Assembly: GCA_033032175.1 (NCBI GenBank) | Contig: CM065328.1 | Coordinates: 12,276,690-12,340,689, forward strand | DNA length: 64,000 nucleotides | Direction: 5' to 3' | Source: Saturnia japonica | Taxonomy: Eukaryota > Arthropoda > Insecta > Lepidoptera > Saturniidae | In this document: in pieces, positions 46,706 through 57,450 of the stretch | Layout: each line of letters starts with the position of its first letter | Position numbering within the stretch: position 1 is the first letter of the stretch | The notes under the pieces: generated by a model | What the model saw: the letters and a program-made list of their open reading frames with translations, nothing else | Told to the model about the DNA's origin: nothing | Databases searched by the model: none | Translations under genes and position numbers: made by a program

Positions 46706-47227
46706 TTTCATGTCTGTCTGTTTGTTCCGGGTAATCTCCGAAACGGTTGGACTGAATTTAACAGGACTTAATCAAAGACAAAAACCAAACGAAACAGAGA
46801 AAGGGAAGCCAGCGTGAATATGAACCTAGGACTCCGGCTACAGCAGTCACGCTTACGGTCGCTAGGCTACGAGCGTGTTGTTAGTATTGACTGAAACTAT
46901 GCTACTACTAATGGTGCTGTAACGCGTTACGTTACAAAGCGGTTTACCCTCCCATAAGAAGTTATCACTTCAAAAACTGGTCATGGTGAATCAAATCGGG
47001 CGCTTAAATGGCTTATGCTGAGTAAACCATAAGAGATATAACAAATTAATGTAGTACATAATTATAGGCATTAAAAAGACCTACATAAAAGTCCGGGAGA
47101 GTATATATCTATCTTCTAAGAAACACCCACAATAAGCATTTTTGTCTTTAAAATAGCCGGGAGCGGGGGAGCAAGATTAGCGCGGGCATTCTGTAGTCCA
47201 CGTGAGCGAAGCCACGGGCACAGCTAG
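46706..47227 (+). mobile_element. Helitron-like family B, split by an L repeat (copy 11)
   Basis: B sequence runs to about 46770 and resumes at about 46976 (AACTGGTCATGGTGAATCAA), ending at a perfect hairpin (CGTGAGCGAAGCCACG) plus GGCACAG and CTAG, then T. The insert is the L repeat described separately. Confidence 0.75.
46771..46975 (-). repeat. Dispersed repeat, family L (copy 2), inside a B element
   Basis: GAAAGGGAAGCCAGCGTGAA, TGTAACGCGTTACGTTACAA and GAAGTTATCACTTC. The part corresponding to 36897-36930 is replaced by other sequence containing GGCTACAGCAGTCACGCTTA. Confidence 0.6.
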
Positions 47228-47582
47228 TAGATTAATATAATAGTTTCATCGAAAATTATAATTCGAAGACACTAGTTTCTAGAAGAATCGCGTTTTGTTT
47301 TAATTTGATGTGTTCGCTTTGGAATGAACATTATATGTTTATTACTTTAGTCTCCAAAAAGGGCAGACTTTAAACTCAACCAGTTGTGACATTTAGCTTG
47401 TAGTGTAAGTTGCTTTTATCCAAAATCATTGTTTTTGTAGCCAATCTGCTTAATAAAATTCTTAAATCTAATAGAAACGTGAAATTTTTCTCAGAAGTTC
47501 CATTGGTGCCTTCTATGACGGTCTTCGTTATAACTGGATTATAAACAAACTCAAACACTTACAATTAGATACTGTAGGCATA

Positions 47583-47818
47583 AGAGAGAGAGAGGTAGGG
47601 CACAGAACTTTCTTTCTACTTGGAGCAGCCCGACTGGTGGAATACCTCCACCTTGGTGAGAAGTTCCTGCGAAGAGAAGGATAATCATAGGTCCTTCGGA
47701 AAGAGGTCGCCAACGTGCTATTGATACCTCTAGTGTTAATACGTTATAAGCTACGGTAACAGCTTACCATCAAGTGGGCCGTACGCTCGTTTGCCACTTT
47801 AGTTGTGTAAAACAAAAA
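47583..47818 (+). mobile_element. Dispersed repeat, family F (copy 4), with A-tail
   Basis: AGAGAGAGAGGTAGGGCACA, CTTTCTACTTGGAGCAGCCC, AATACCTCCACCTTGGTGAG, CTTACCATCAAGTGGGCCGT and a terminal A-rich run. This is the most complete copy here. Confidence 0.65.
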
Positions 47819-48654
47819 AACTATATACATATATATTTTAGATCAAATATAGTTGAATTAATTAAGCTTAAAATTTGCCAGTGTCTTCTTCAATATTAAA
47901 ATTAAGTACATCTTTCTTGAGAATTAAATTACAAATTTTATAGATGATAAATACTTTTTATCAAATAGGAACGTATTTTTCGCTTTCGCTCCTTTGAATT
48001 TAAGAAAAATCTGGGCGACCGAGCCGCACTCGGCGTCTTTAAGAAAACAAAACTTAAACCTATAGGTAAACTCGGAATGTAAAACACTATTTTTTAAATA
48101 CAAAGTTTCATCGAAAACATTAGAGCTGTTTTCGAAAAACCAATTACATATTATGTGAATTGATCACTTATTTATATTATATAAACTTTATCATAAAAAA
48201 AAAAAACTAAAATGTGGATTTTTTTTTCTCCGATACGTTTTCACAAACCTCTTAGCCTAATAAATAAGGCTTACAACATATTGGGGCCAAATCCGCTTTC
48301 CGCTCCGCTTAACTCAATGTACATTCAACGCACGTACAACAATAAAAGAGTTTAAGGAAAGAGCAACATTCGGGTCGATTATCACTTACCGCCGAATGGG
48401 GCGTCGCGCTGCGAAGATTAAAATTATTCCACACGCACTTGTATTAAAAAACGCTGCGTTTTTGCTGCGGTCGGAACAAAGAGTATACACTATCACTTAG
48501 AATTTTATTTCATTATATCTTATAGTATTTACTAAGTAACTTTATTATCGATAGAGGAAAGGTTAATTGACTAATGTGCCATTGGTAAACTTTATATGGT
48601 AAACATTGAATTAATATGGTAGGAGTGCTTTTTATATCAGCCTAGGTTTAGCTA

Positions 48655-48790
48655 CAGCATTCAAGTTAAAAATCTGTCGCTATGTTCCGGCAGCTGGAAT
48701 TGAGTGCCTGTCCCTCTAGGCTTAGCGTGCTACCATCTTACCTAAGGTTATATCGTCAGGTAAAATCAGATGAGATGATTAAACGGTAAA
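48655..48790 (+). mobile_element. SINE-like repeat, family A (copy 10), 3' half
   Basis: Runs CATTCAAGTTAAAAATCTGT, GGCTTAGCGTGCTACCATCT and CAGATGAGATGATTAAACGG. Confidence 0.6.
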
Positions 48791-48994
48791 CCAATATGGA
48801 ATGAAAGAACTGTGGTAACTGTATTTTTATGGAGAATTGAAAGAGCTATAAAGGCACAAAAAATTGTGTTCTCATACATTTTTGTCGTCACAAAACAAAA
48901 ATAACTCCAAAAATGCTAACCCACATGATAACAACATGATGGTTAGCCATTAATGATAATAATGTAAATTCAAATTATTGACTTATTGGACTTT

Positions 48995-49165
48995 ACTCCT
49001 TAAAAATCTATATACATATAAAGCCCCCGGTATAGAAATTTAATAGGGAGTGAAATTTATAAAAGCGTTATGTTTTTCGTTAACAAAAAGCGTTACGCTT
49101 TTTTGAGCAAAGTATAGTACCTATATGCCGCATCTTTCAATTTGAAATAATGTATGTGTACACAT
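48995..49165 (+). repeat. Dispersed repeat, family N (copy 1)
   Basis: CCCCCGGTATAGAAATTTAA, GGGAGTGAAATTTATAAAAG and AAAAAGCGTTACGCTTTTTT. Confidence 0.5.
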
Positions 49166-49274
49166 ACATCCACTTGCTTTTAGGTAAATCATTAACCTCT
49201 CAGTCAATGAGTGAGTGATTGCATATTCAAAGACAATCGTACTTAAGGAGTAAATTCCACTCGTGCGTCAGAGC

Positions 49275-49293
49275 TGACACACACACACACACA
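49275..49293. repeat. (AC)n microsatellite
   Basis: About nine AC units. Confidence 0.9.
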
Positions 49294-50029
49294 TTTTTTA
49301 AATAGTTTAACAGTATTTCAACAAGTTTTATTTTAGTCCCATTTTATATTGAAATAAACATTATTTAAATTTGATTAAAACGTCATACGTTATAATACAA
49401 TGTTAAATTATTTATAATATATAGATATAAAATGAATTCGTATTATTATTATTAACGGTTAATTTTCCGCCACGTGATGCGCGCGCGCACCCCATAATTT
49501 TACCTCTACTAAACCGACAAATATGCTAAAATTATGGTACTTGATAATGAACACAAAAATAACGCTAGTGCGTACACTTCGGGTCTAGTGGTGAGCTAAC
49601 CGGCTTACGCGCGTCGCTGACTCGACACATCAGACTGACAGCGCCGCGCCGCCTTGCGCCTTGTCCCTTCACTTTTTGGTACAAATTCTCTGAAGGATTT
49701 CTTAAATAGTGAGACAAGTCGCTGGAAGGACTTTCTTGTAGTTTGTAGTTATTAGATCGCGATCAGCCACCATAGTAACAATACCAGTCACAGTGACTAA
49801 CTTCTGAATCTGTTTCAATTCAATACTCAAATATTTATATACTATACTTATCAAATTGATAATTAACTGTATTTAATAATCTTTGGATTTCTACTAGTTA
49901 TATATATTTATATCATAACCATAGCATATAGGTACCTAATGTACCTACCATCATGTAAAGAAGCTGGTTATGTGATATTTAAAAATAACATTTAAGTAGT
50001 ATTCATTCTTCCAGTTATTTTTTTTAAAT

Positions 50030-50341
50030 TATTTGTTTATGTTCCGGGTAATCTCCGAAAGGGATGGACTGATTTTGACGGGATTTCACTGGCAGATAGC
50101 TGATGTTATAAGTAGTAACTTAGGAGTTAGGATACTTTTATTTTAGAAAAAGAATTAGGGCTCTGCGCAAATAAGTAAAAACTGGTCATGGTGAATCAAT
50201 TTGGACGCCTATATGGCTCACCATAATATGTCTATCTTCTAAGAATCACCCACAATAAGCATTTTTATCTTTAGAATAACCGAGAGCGGGGGTAGCACAG
50301 CATTGTGTAGTTCACGCGAGCGCAGTCGCAGGCACAACTAG
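50030..50341 (+). mobile_element. Helitron-like family B, 3' half (copy 12)
   Basis: TTCCGGGTAATCTCCGAAAG to GCACAACTAG, then T. A deletion near 50220 joins two body blocks. Confidence 0.7.
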
Positions 50342-50817
50342 TCTTATATGAAAAAACTTTTACAAATTAGTTGTAGATCAACGAAATATTTTTTTCCATA
50401 TATTATTATATTTGTATACTTTTACTTCACTTTATTATAAAGCATAAATGGTCATGTATTAATGGCTTTTTTTATGTTAACTAAATAAATAAATATTAAA
50501 CATAAATATTTGCCTAATCACTAATGGATATAGGGTAAAAACATAATCAGCCGTAATGCCAGTTGGTCCACGCGATAATATCCGACGAAATTCAATACAC
50601 AGTATAACAAACAAACAATTTTTTTTTAGTAATATAACACCGCACCCGAAAGCTTCTTCAGCGGATTTACTCTAATCCTGTGAGGACACCGTGAAATCAG
50701 CGCCCTCTGTGTAACGCGCTGTACTTAAACGTAGCTTGGAATCCATCTGCTTTTTTGTATAATCTGTGACATTTACTGTGTCTTGTGAAAAGGTTGAATT
50801 TGGAGTTTTTGGCGGGA

Positions 50818-51155
50818 TCTTGTAGTGACATGTTGTGGTTTTATTATTTTATTTATTAACTTAAAGTTTTAACCATATATTATGCAATATTTGTGGCGTT
50901 TTGCGTGATATACTTTGGTTTATGCGCATTAGTGAAGTGGATACAAATATAAACTTGAAGCATGCATTTTGAGGTGTCGCAAAAAATCCCTAGATAGTCC
51001 TAACTTGTTATTTATCTCTGGTTCTAACAAGTGAGCCTCCATTTTATTGAGATATTGAAATCGTTTTAAAGTCAGGATAGTCTGTATTCATTTGATAATG
51101 GCAGTTTAAAAAGGTCTTCAGTAAAGATGACTAGATGCCAAGAAGAAGAAGTAGT
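50818..51155 (+). mobile_element. SINE-like family E (copy 3)
   Basis: TCTTGTAGTGACATGTTGTG, GTTTTGCGTGATATACTTTG, TTTGATAATGGCAGTTTAAA and CCAAGAAGAAGAAG tail. It precedes Helitron-like B copy 13 by 18 bp. Confidence 0.6.
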
Positions 51156-51173
51156 TTCAATTTTTATTTCATA

Positions 51174-51721
51174 CTAGCTGTGCCCGCGGCCCCGCTCACG
51201 TGGACTACAGACTGGCCGCGCGAATATTGCTCCCCCGCTCCAGACTATTTTAAAGAAAAAATGCTTATTGTGGGTGTTTCCCTTAGAAGATAAATGTATC
51301 TTGCAAACTCTTTTGTAGGTCTTTTTAATGTCTATAATAATGTCATACATTAATTTGCTATATATTTTATGGTTTACTCAGCGTAAGCCATTTAAGCGCT
51401 CGAATTCGCTCGAACCAATGATCAGTTTTTATTTATTTGTACGGAACCCTAATTCTTTTTCTAAAATAAAAGTAGCCTAAGCTACTCCATATAAAATCAG
51501 CTATCTACCCGTGAAAGTGCCGTCAAAATCGGTCAAACCGTTTCGGAGATTACCCGGAACAAACAGACGGACAGACAGTCAAATTTTTAAAAATGTATTG
51601 CCTAAATTTATGCCATTTTGGTATCCCATTAAGTATCGTATATACTTTCATATGCATTTAGTAAAAAGCTGTTATTTTAACATTACAAACAGACACTTCA
51701 ATTTTATTAATTATATATAGA
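51174..51721 (-). mobile_element. Helitron-like family B, full length (copy 13)
   Basis: At 548 bp it is the best reference copy, with CTAG at its 3' end and A/T flanks in place. The 3' hairpin stem has changes (GCGGCCCCGCTCACGTGG). Confidence 0.8.
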
Positions 51722-51869
51722 TAGATTAGTGATCGCCCGTTGGCCGAAATTAAACCCGTAATTTATTTAACAGTTAAATTTCAATATTATTCTCTAATAA
51801 TATCCACTGCATATCGTAAATAGCTTCACGAACATTAATTTCATTTTTTACACATAGTGAGAGTTGTGA

Positions 51870-52015
51870 AAAAGATCTCGAAAGGAACATACACGCTAGT
51901 AAAATACGAAACTGTGTCATAAACTAAGCACAATACAATCTAAAAACTAGAGCGAACCATCACTATTTATCGCTGTTATGTTGGCCTGCTCACCTCTGGA
52001 TAAACATATAGGTAT
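51870..52015 (-). mobile_element. LINE 3' UTR fragment, family G (copy 7)
   Basis: Shares AAGCACAATACAATCTAAAA and a TCGCTGTTATGTTGGCCTGC block. It ends next to the Helitron-like C copy at 52025. Confidence 0.5.
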
Positions 52016-52024
52016 TTAAATATA

Positions 52025-52346
52025 CTAGCAATCACTCTAATATCGAAATTCGACCAGCGACTTTTTGATCATATACTATTTTCTATTTGACATTTGCAGT
52101 ATGAACCTAAACAATGAATATTATATCACTTGCTGTCACTTTTTGTTGTGACAATGTCAATATTTTGGGGGGTCTATCATTAATGGCACTGGTCGTGTTA
52201 GGATTCGCAGTATTAATTTAATATATTAGTAACAGATATTATAGAAAATATTTAGCTTTCTGCAATCCTCCATATAAAATTTAACTATGCCAAATCTCAC
52301 AGTCCTCCGTGCATACAATACTCTTAAAAGGGGTAGAAAGTATAGA
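52025..52346 (-). mobile_element. Helitron-like family C (copy 5)
   Basis: CTAG at 52025 on its 3' side. Body TTGACATTTGCAGTATGAAC, TATATCACTTGCTGTCAC and ATGCCAAATCTCACAGTCC. Terminal sequence near the 5' end is deleted. Confidence 0.7.
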
Positions 52347-52584
52347 TAAGGAACCGCTTCAGCTGCGTAGAGACATTGTCCTCGCCAGTGTTTTGCTTCG
52401 AGAAGACGCGTTTGCCCATTGTTGGAACACATGAAGGCTGGAATGAATTTGAAATTTCTTACTAAGAACCTTCAGGAAATGTTCTCCATCGTTGACTTAA
52501 TGTTGGAATTTGTATGCATATTACATGAGGAATATTATCATAATGAAGCCATAGCATGCTAGAGTTAGGCATATTGTATTACTC

Positions 52585-52655
52585 GCCTGCTCACAGTAAA
52601 AACACAACATAAGATCATTTGGCTGCGATCATCTGTAGTTCAAGAGTTAGTAGAT
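52585..52655 (-). mobile_element. Family F fragment
   Basis: ACACAACATAAGATCATTTG GCTGCGATCA resembles the middle of the 22.5 kb copy. Confidence 0.35.
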
Positions 52656-52736
52656 ACTTATTAAAGGATAAATTTATGATAATACAATCAATTATAAATC
52701 AATTTTTTGTCACATTTTCAAATGTACCGATCAGGA

Positions 52737-53240
52737 GGACGTTCAAGTATTACGTAACGCAATTTGGGGGAGGGGGTATTTAAAACGTTACTATGCGTTA
52801 CAGGGTGGGAGGGGGGTTCGAACAACGCGTTACGTGACATTATTTTTTCTTCTCAATTTAAATAAAAATCAATACAATTAAAATTTTCTAAGATCGCAAC
52901 CCTTTTCGTTTATGTTTTACGGGGAATCCCTCTATTGTAATGTACGTCTTTTTATTTTGTTCTTCCAAGTTGGCAGCTCTTTAGTTTGTTTTACAGGGAA
53001 TCCCTCGTCTTTATTGTCGTGACCGGTGTTGTTAAAGTGTGTTCATACTGTAATGTCCTCAAAACAGCGAGATTTGCATCATCAGCTGTTCTTGGCCTAT
53101 AAAAGTTCTCATGCTGACATGCTGACTTGGGTGTTACGTAACGTTTAAGGAGGGGGGGGGGGGTACAGAAAAATGTTACGGCGCGTTACATGGGGCTCAA
53201 AAATCATCAACAATTGCATTTCGTAATACTTGAAAACGCC
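52737..53240. mobile_element. MITE-like element with TACGTAACGC ends
   Basis: Left end GGACGTTCAAGTATTACGTA; right end reverse-complemented GGCGTTTTCAAGTATTACGA. Subterminal G-runs (52767-52776, 12 G at 53152-53163) and repeated GTTACG words occur inside, plus a direct repeat of GGGAATCCCT. I know similar repeats from several insect orders but cannot assign a superfamily. Confidence 0.65.
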
Positions 53241-53311
53241 CCCTAAGACATGGTTTAAATAACATTTTCGTAAAAATTATAACCACTGATGTTGTAGGTG
53301 CTATTTTCGAG

Positions 53312-53465
53312 GTTAGTCCTTGAGAATCGATTTTCATAATATAAGAACCCCGGTGTAGAAATTTTATGAAGAGTGAAATTAATACAAGCCTTAACAAAAA
53401 GTGTTACGTTCTTCTACGAAAAGTACATTACACAACTTCACTTTGAAATATTGTATGTGTTTATT
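53312..53465 (+). repeat. Dispersed repeat, family N (copy 2)
   Basis: CCTTGAGAATCGATTTTCAT, ACCCCGGTGTAGAAATTTTA and AAAAAGTGTTACGTTCTTCT. Confidence 0.5.
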
Positions 53466-54173
53466 TATAGAGTAAACTCAGTTGTACGTCGAAGCTGACA
53501 AAAAGTTTTTTCGAAAATTTAGTTATTTTCGCATACATTGCCTGTACAGTAGATAATGTAATATCCAACAAAAAAAAAATTATTAAAGCAAACTACAATC
53601 TTATTCAATTATTTACACTTACAGATAAAGCTACATAACATCCACAAACAAGTCCGATGCGACAATAACCACGTATTATTACCACTGTGACACACATACA
53701 TAGAGTCAGCTATACGATTTGTAACATATTATTCAACACAACCGACAAAAGAGCAAAGGAGGCGGCATAGTCAGCGCACCTTTGTCAAAGTCCAGAAAAA
53801 AAATATACGAAAAAAAGTAAGAAGATTATTATTAAAACCTCTTTTGTCAAAATAGAGGATGATTTAACACTTCGATTGGCGCCATTAACTACATATCTGT
53901 TTCTATAAGATTTTATCTCCTTATATTGTTGTAAATGCCGAGACTAACTTCAGCGCGTGGCTTCACAGCACCTCCTATCACGTGACGTGTTTTTAAAACT
54001 TTGCATAATTCCCGAAACTCTGCGTCAAGTCTGTACCAGGTTATACAAGTTTTTGAAAATAAAAGAAAAAAAATCTATATCACTTAGTTAAGTAAGATAT
54101 TAAGTATTATATTTTTGTTTAAATTTAATTACTTATTTAGTTTTTTTTTTGTGCTTAGTCATTTTTGTTTTAT
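53466..54173. other. Unassigned AT-rich sequence
   Basis: Nothing recognised. Confidence 0.5.
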
Positions 54174-54406
54174 TCCGACTGCGAAAAAGGAGGTTTATGT
54201 TTTTCAATCGTATGTATAAAGGTATATTTCTTTGTCATGCTCTGCAGTCTAAACGGTTTCATGGATTTTATCATACGAGGTGTCGTTAGATTTTTCTCAA
54301 TTGTAGGAGTGACATAGGCTATATTATATTGAAGTACGACATTTGGGAATCAAATAAAAAGAAAAAATAGAAAAAAAAATACTGAAATGTTTTTGTTGCA
54401 GTCGGA
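54174..54406 (+). mobile_element. MITE-like family J, complete (copy 2)
   Basis: Ends TCCGACTGCGAAAA and TTGTTGCAGTCGGA are inverted repeats, 233 bp apart outside to outside. Confidence 0.65.
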
Positions 54407-54450
54407 TTTTTTGTTTCCATTTTAATAATTTAGCTTGTTTTTTTTTTTTC

Positions 54451-54540
54451 AACATTACCGCTGGTAAGCTGGTGGAAAATGTTTTATAGCATTAAGCTCG
54501 CCAGCTTACAAACTAAAACTACAATAAAGTATTCATTCAA
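54451..54540 (+). mobile_element. LINE-like 3' tail, family K (copy 2)
   Basis: ATTACCGCTGGTAAGCTGGT, GCATTAAGCTCGCCAGC and ACAATAAAGTATTCATTC. It sits just downstream of the J element. Confidence 0.55.
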
Positions 54541-54914
54541 TTATTAAAATAATAAAAGTAATATTGGAAAAAAATTTGTTAAAAGCTGGGGCACTTTAGT
54601 TACTTTGACCAAAAATTAATCAATTTAGGCTATTTAGTTTTTAAGTAATGCAATGTGTAATGTATATGTATTACAAAGTGCATCGAAAAGTGTTAACATT
54701 AAAGGAATGTATGGAATGTGAAATAACATGTAAAGTCGAGTTAACAACTAGTTTCATCACGACGTGAACTAACTAATTTAAAATAGAACGGCAGACAAGT
54801 TAACTGTGTAATTAACACGAGGAAAGAAAGCGGTCGGCGCGCCGAGCCACACTGCAGTGCTTCTAAAGCTCTCCGTATATTCAACTATGTTCACGGTTCC
54901 GTACAGCACTTTTT

Positions 54915-55035
54915 GGAGTTCACCCCTTAAGAATCGATTTTTATATAAAAACCCCTGTATGGAAATTTTATGAGGAAGTAAAATTTATAAAAAGCATTAT
55001 ATTTTCTGTCAAAAGGACGTTACTCCTTAGTAAAT
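54915..55035 (+). repeat. Dispersed repeat, family N (copy 3)
   Basis: CCTTAAGAATCGATTTTTAT, ACCCCTGTATGGAAATTTTA and AAAAGGACGTTACTCCTTAG. Just before it ACGGTTCCGTAC recalls the end of the CCGGCC repeat. Confidence 0.5.
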
Positions 55036-55106
55036 ATAAGATTTAAGCGCTATCTAGTAACTAATGCAAGAGTTATTTTACTCTTTTGCTCTCTCTCTTG
55101 CAATTT

Positions 55107-55440
55107 TCTTCTTCTTCTTCTTCTTCCTAACTTGGCAACCGGTCTTCTTTAATGAAGACCATTACTGCCATTATCGAGTGAATTATATTGTCATGAGTTA
55201 TGACTATTCAGTATCCTAAGAAGATGGTGGTTCCTTTTTTAAAACTTTCTAGGAAGTTTTTGTGGGATTTCAGTATGAATGCTTTCGGTTGATATTTATA
55301 ATCCACTTCACTTATGCACAAAAACCAAACTATATCACGCAAACGCCACTAATATTACATAATATAGGGTCAAAAACCTAAGTTAATGAATTAAAAATAA
55401 AAACCACAACATGTCACTTTAAGATCCCGCCATAAAACTC
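55107..55440 (-). mobile_element. SINE-like family E (copy 4)
   Basis: Begins with (CTT)n (the reverse of a GAA tail), CTAACTTGGCAACCGGTCTT, then back to ACAACATGTCACTTTAAGAT and CCCGCC. At 334 bp it is probably closest to the family length. Confidence 0.65.
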
Positions 55441-55971
55441 CTTCTCTTGCACTCCTGTTGATGGTTGCATAATGCTTTTTTTTTGCTTTCCGCCTAAGTA
55501 GGAAATTTTGCGAATGTCAAGGTGACAAATACAAGTTATTAAATTTAATTGCCGAATGTGCGGTGTTTTTTGGAATTAGATACCCATAAAAAAGATACAT
55601 TGACACAACATAAATCAGTCACAAATATACATAACATATAATGGTAAACATACTAATAAGAAACATAACTATAATTTATAAAGACACAAACAAAGGACTC
55701 TACGATTTTATATTATTATGATAAATAATGACACTAAATATTTCAATATAAGTAGAAACTAGAATACACATATGTAAGTAATGTATTGAGTAAGGAACAA
55801 GATAGTTTGGGAAAATTAAAAAATAAGTGATCCACGGATCCACCCCATCAAGACCTCACTCATACAGAGAGTGGTCATGGACATGTATTTTGGCTTGGAA
55901 AACAGGAGACCATACATAATTATAATGCATTCATAATGCTTGCCTGTTCACACTTATGATTACGTTCTCAA
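55441..55971. other. Unassigned AT-rich sequence
   Basis: Lies between the E repeat and the PIF-like MITE; nothing recognised. Confidence 0.5.
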
Positions 55972-55974
55972 TAA

Positions 55975-56244
55975 GAGCGGCTACATACAGTCGGAATTAT
56001 GTTTCGGAATTTCGATTCGAAATATCGAATGGAGATTTCGAACGGAATAAATCCATACAAATCTATAGACCTATCACAAACTTGCGGTAGTTTCCCGTTC
56101 GTAGTTTTCTCCGATTCGAAATTCCGTCAATGGTCGTCGTCTTTCAACTGAGACTTGTTATTCCGAACGGAAATAAACTTTGTGTGTGAAAATATTTACG
56201 GAATCTCGATTCGATATTCGAATTCCCATTGTATTTAGCCGCTC
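55975..56244. mobile_element. PIF/Harbinger-like MITE with TAA duplication
   Basis: Terminal repeats GAGCGGCTACATACAGTC and, from the other end, GAGCGGCTAAATACAATG. TAA flanks both sides (55972-55974 and 56245-56247), matching the 3-bp TWA target of PIF/Harbinger. The interior is rich in TTCGAAAT and TTCCG words in both orientations. Length 270 bp, non-coding. Confidence 0.75.
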
Positions 56245-56286
56245 TAATTTGTTATTAGTTGCGTAGCAATAATGCATTATTCCTTG

Positions 56287-56859
56287 GCGTTGTCCACAGT
56301 GCAGGCCTAGAGCGGTTGCGACGACGGTCGCGAAGTATCAAACATATGAAACCGCCGCCGTTTGCGTCCATAGTGTAGTTGACTATGGCGAGAGCCTAGC
56401 GCGACGGATTTGAGCGAGATAGCGCGCATTGTTTTCAAACGTTCCTATCCGTCCGTTGCGGTCACACTACGGGCATAGGTACATAGGTAGCGAGCGACAC
56501 AATGCGCGGTTGGAGAGTGTAACAAACCATTTCGATCTTGTCGCTCGGCCTAAGCGCGTCAAATGGCGATAAATAATGAAATTTATAAGTACAAATTCTA
56601 ATTTTTAATGCAAGGTATTAAAATTCACAATTTATTACTGTTCTTATTAATTTTATGCACACCATCTCTTGTATTATACATTTCCCATTTGAGGATTAAA
56701 CTGTCTAGTAAAAATAACAAATCCTCATCCATGGTTTGCAATATCTGAAATGCGTATAAACGCTAAAACAGCTCGCTACGCACTGTGGCCACTTGTAAGC
56801 CCCATCCGCCCCGCCCGTCCCCGCCGCCCTAGCCACCGCGTATTCACTGTGGACGAGCA
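56287..56859. mobile_element. Candidate GC-rich MITE flanked by CCTTG
   Basis: Ends GCGTTGTCCACAGTG and, reverse-complemented, TGCTCGTCCACAGTG share GTCCACAGTG. CCTTG lies at 56282-56286 and again at 56860-56864. The flanks inside are GC- and CpG-rich (GCGACGACGGTCGCG, CCCCGCCGCC) with an AT-rich middle. Superfamily unknown. Confidence 0.5.
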
Positions 56860-56997
56860 CCTTGTAGTAATAATATCCACCTCTAATTGAATGCGGACTG
56901 AAGTTACTGGGTACGATGGCTACTGAACCAAATAGAAGTCTTAATAAACTTGTATTTGTAAAATGGTGTAAAAAGTAACTATCTACTTTATTATTGA

Positions 56998-57450
56998 CTA
57001 GCTGTGCTCGCGGCTGCGTTCGGGTGGACTACAGAATGGCATCGATCGGGCATACGAGCAAATCGAGCTACTCCCGCTCCTTGTTATATTTAAAAAAAAA
57101 AAAGCTTATTGTGGGTGATCCTTAGAAGATAAACCTATGCTTTTGCAGAGTCTCTTGTAGGTATTTTTAATATGTACTACATTATTTTGATATATTTCGT
57201 ATAGTTTCGCCAAAAATCCCAAAATCGTCGTTTTTCCCCAATTTATTTTTATTTGTGCAGATCCTTAATTCTATTTCTTAAATAAAAGTAGCCAAAGTTA
57301 TTCGATGCTTACCTAGAACAGACAGACAGACATTCAGGCATAAACTACAAAAATTGTTTTTTTTGTTGTTTAAAGTACCGTATATTTCACATGCTCTTAG
57401 TAAAAATCTGTTATTTGGACATTAAAAACAGAAATTTCAATTTTGAAGTA
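56998..57450 (-). mobile_element. Helitron-like family B, diverged (copy 14)
   Basis: CTAGCTGTGCTCGCGGCTGC at the 3' end, TATTGTGGGTGATCCTTAGA in the body, GACAGACAGACATTCAGGC later. An A-run at 57092-57103 is an internal expansion. The 5' end is blurred. Confidence 0.65.

Larger units (their letters stand above)
47819..50029. other. Unassigned sequence with A and N repeats
   Basis: 49465-49670 is CpG-rich: CGCCACGTGATGCGCGCGCG, then GCTTACGCGCGTCGCTGACT and GCGCCGCGCCGCCTTGCGCC. It contains an E-box (CACGTG) but no ORF or splice signals that I trust. Confidence 0.45.
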
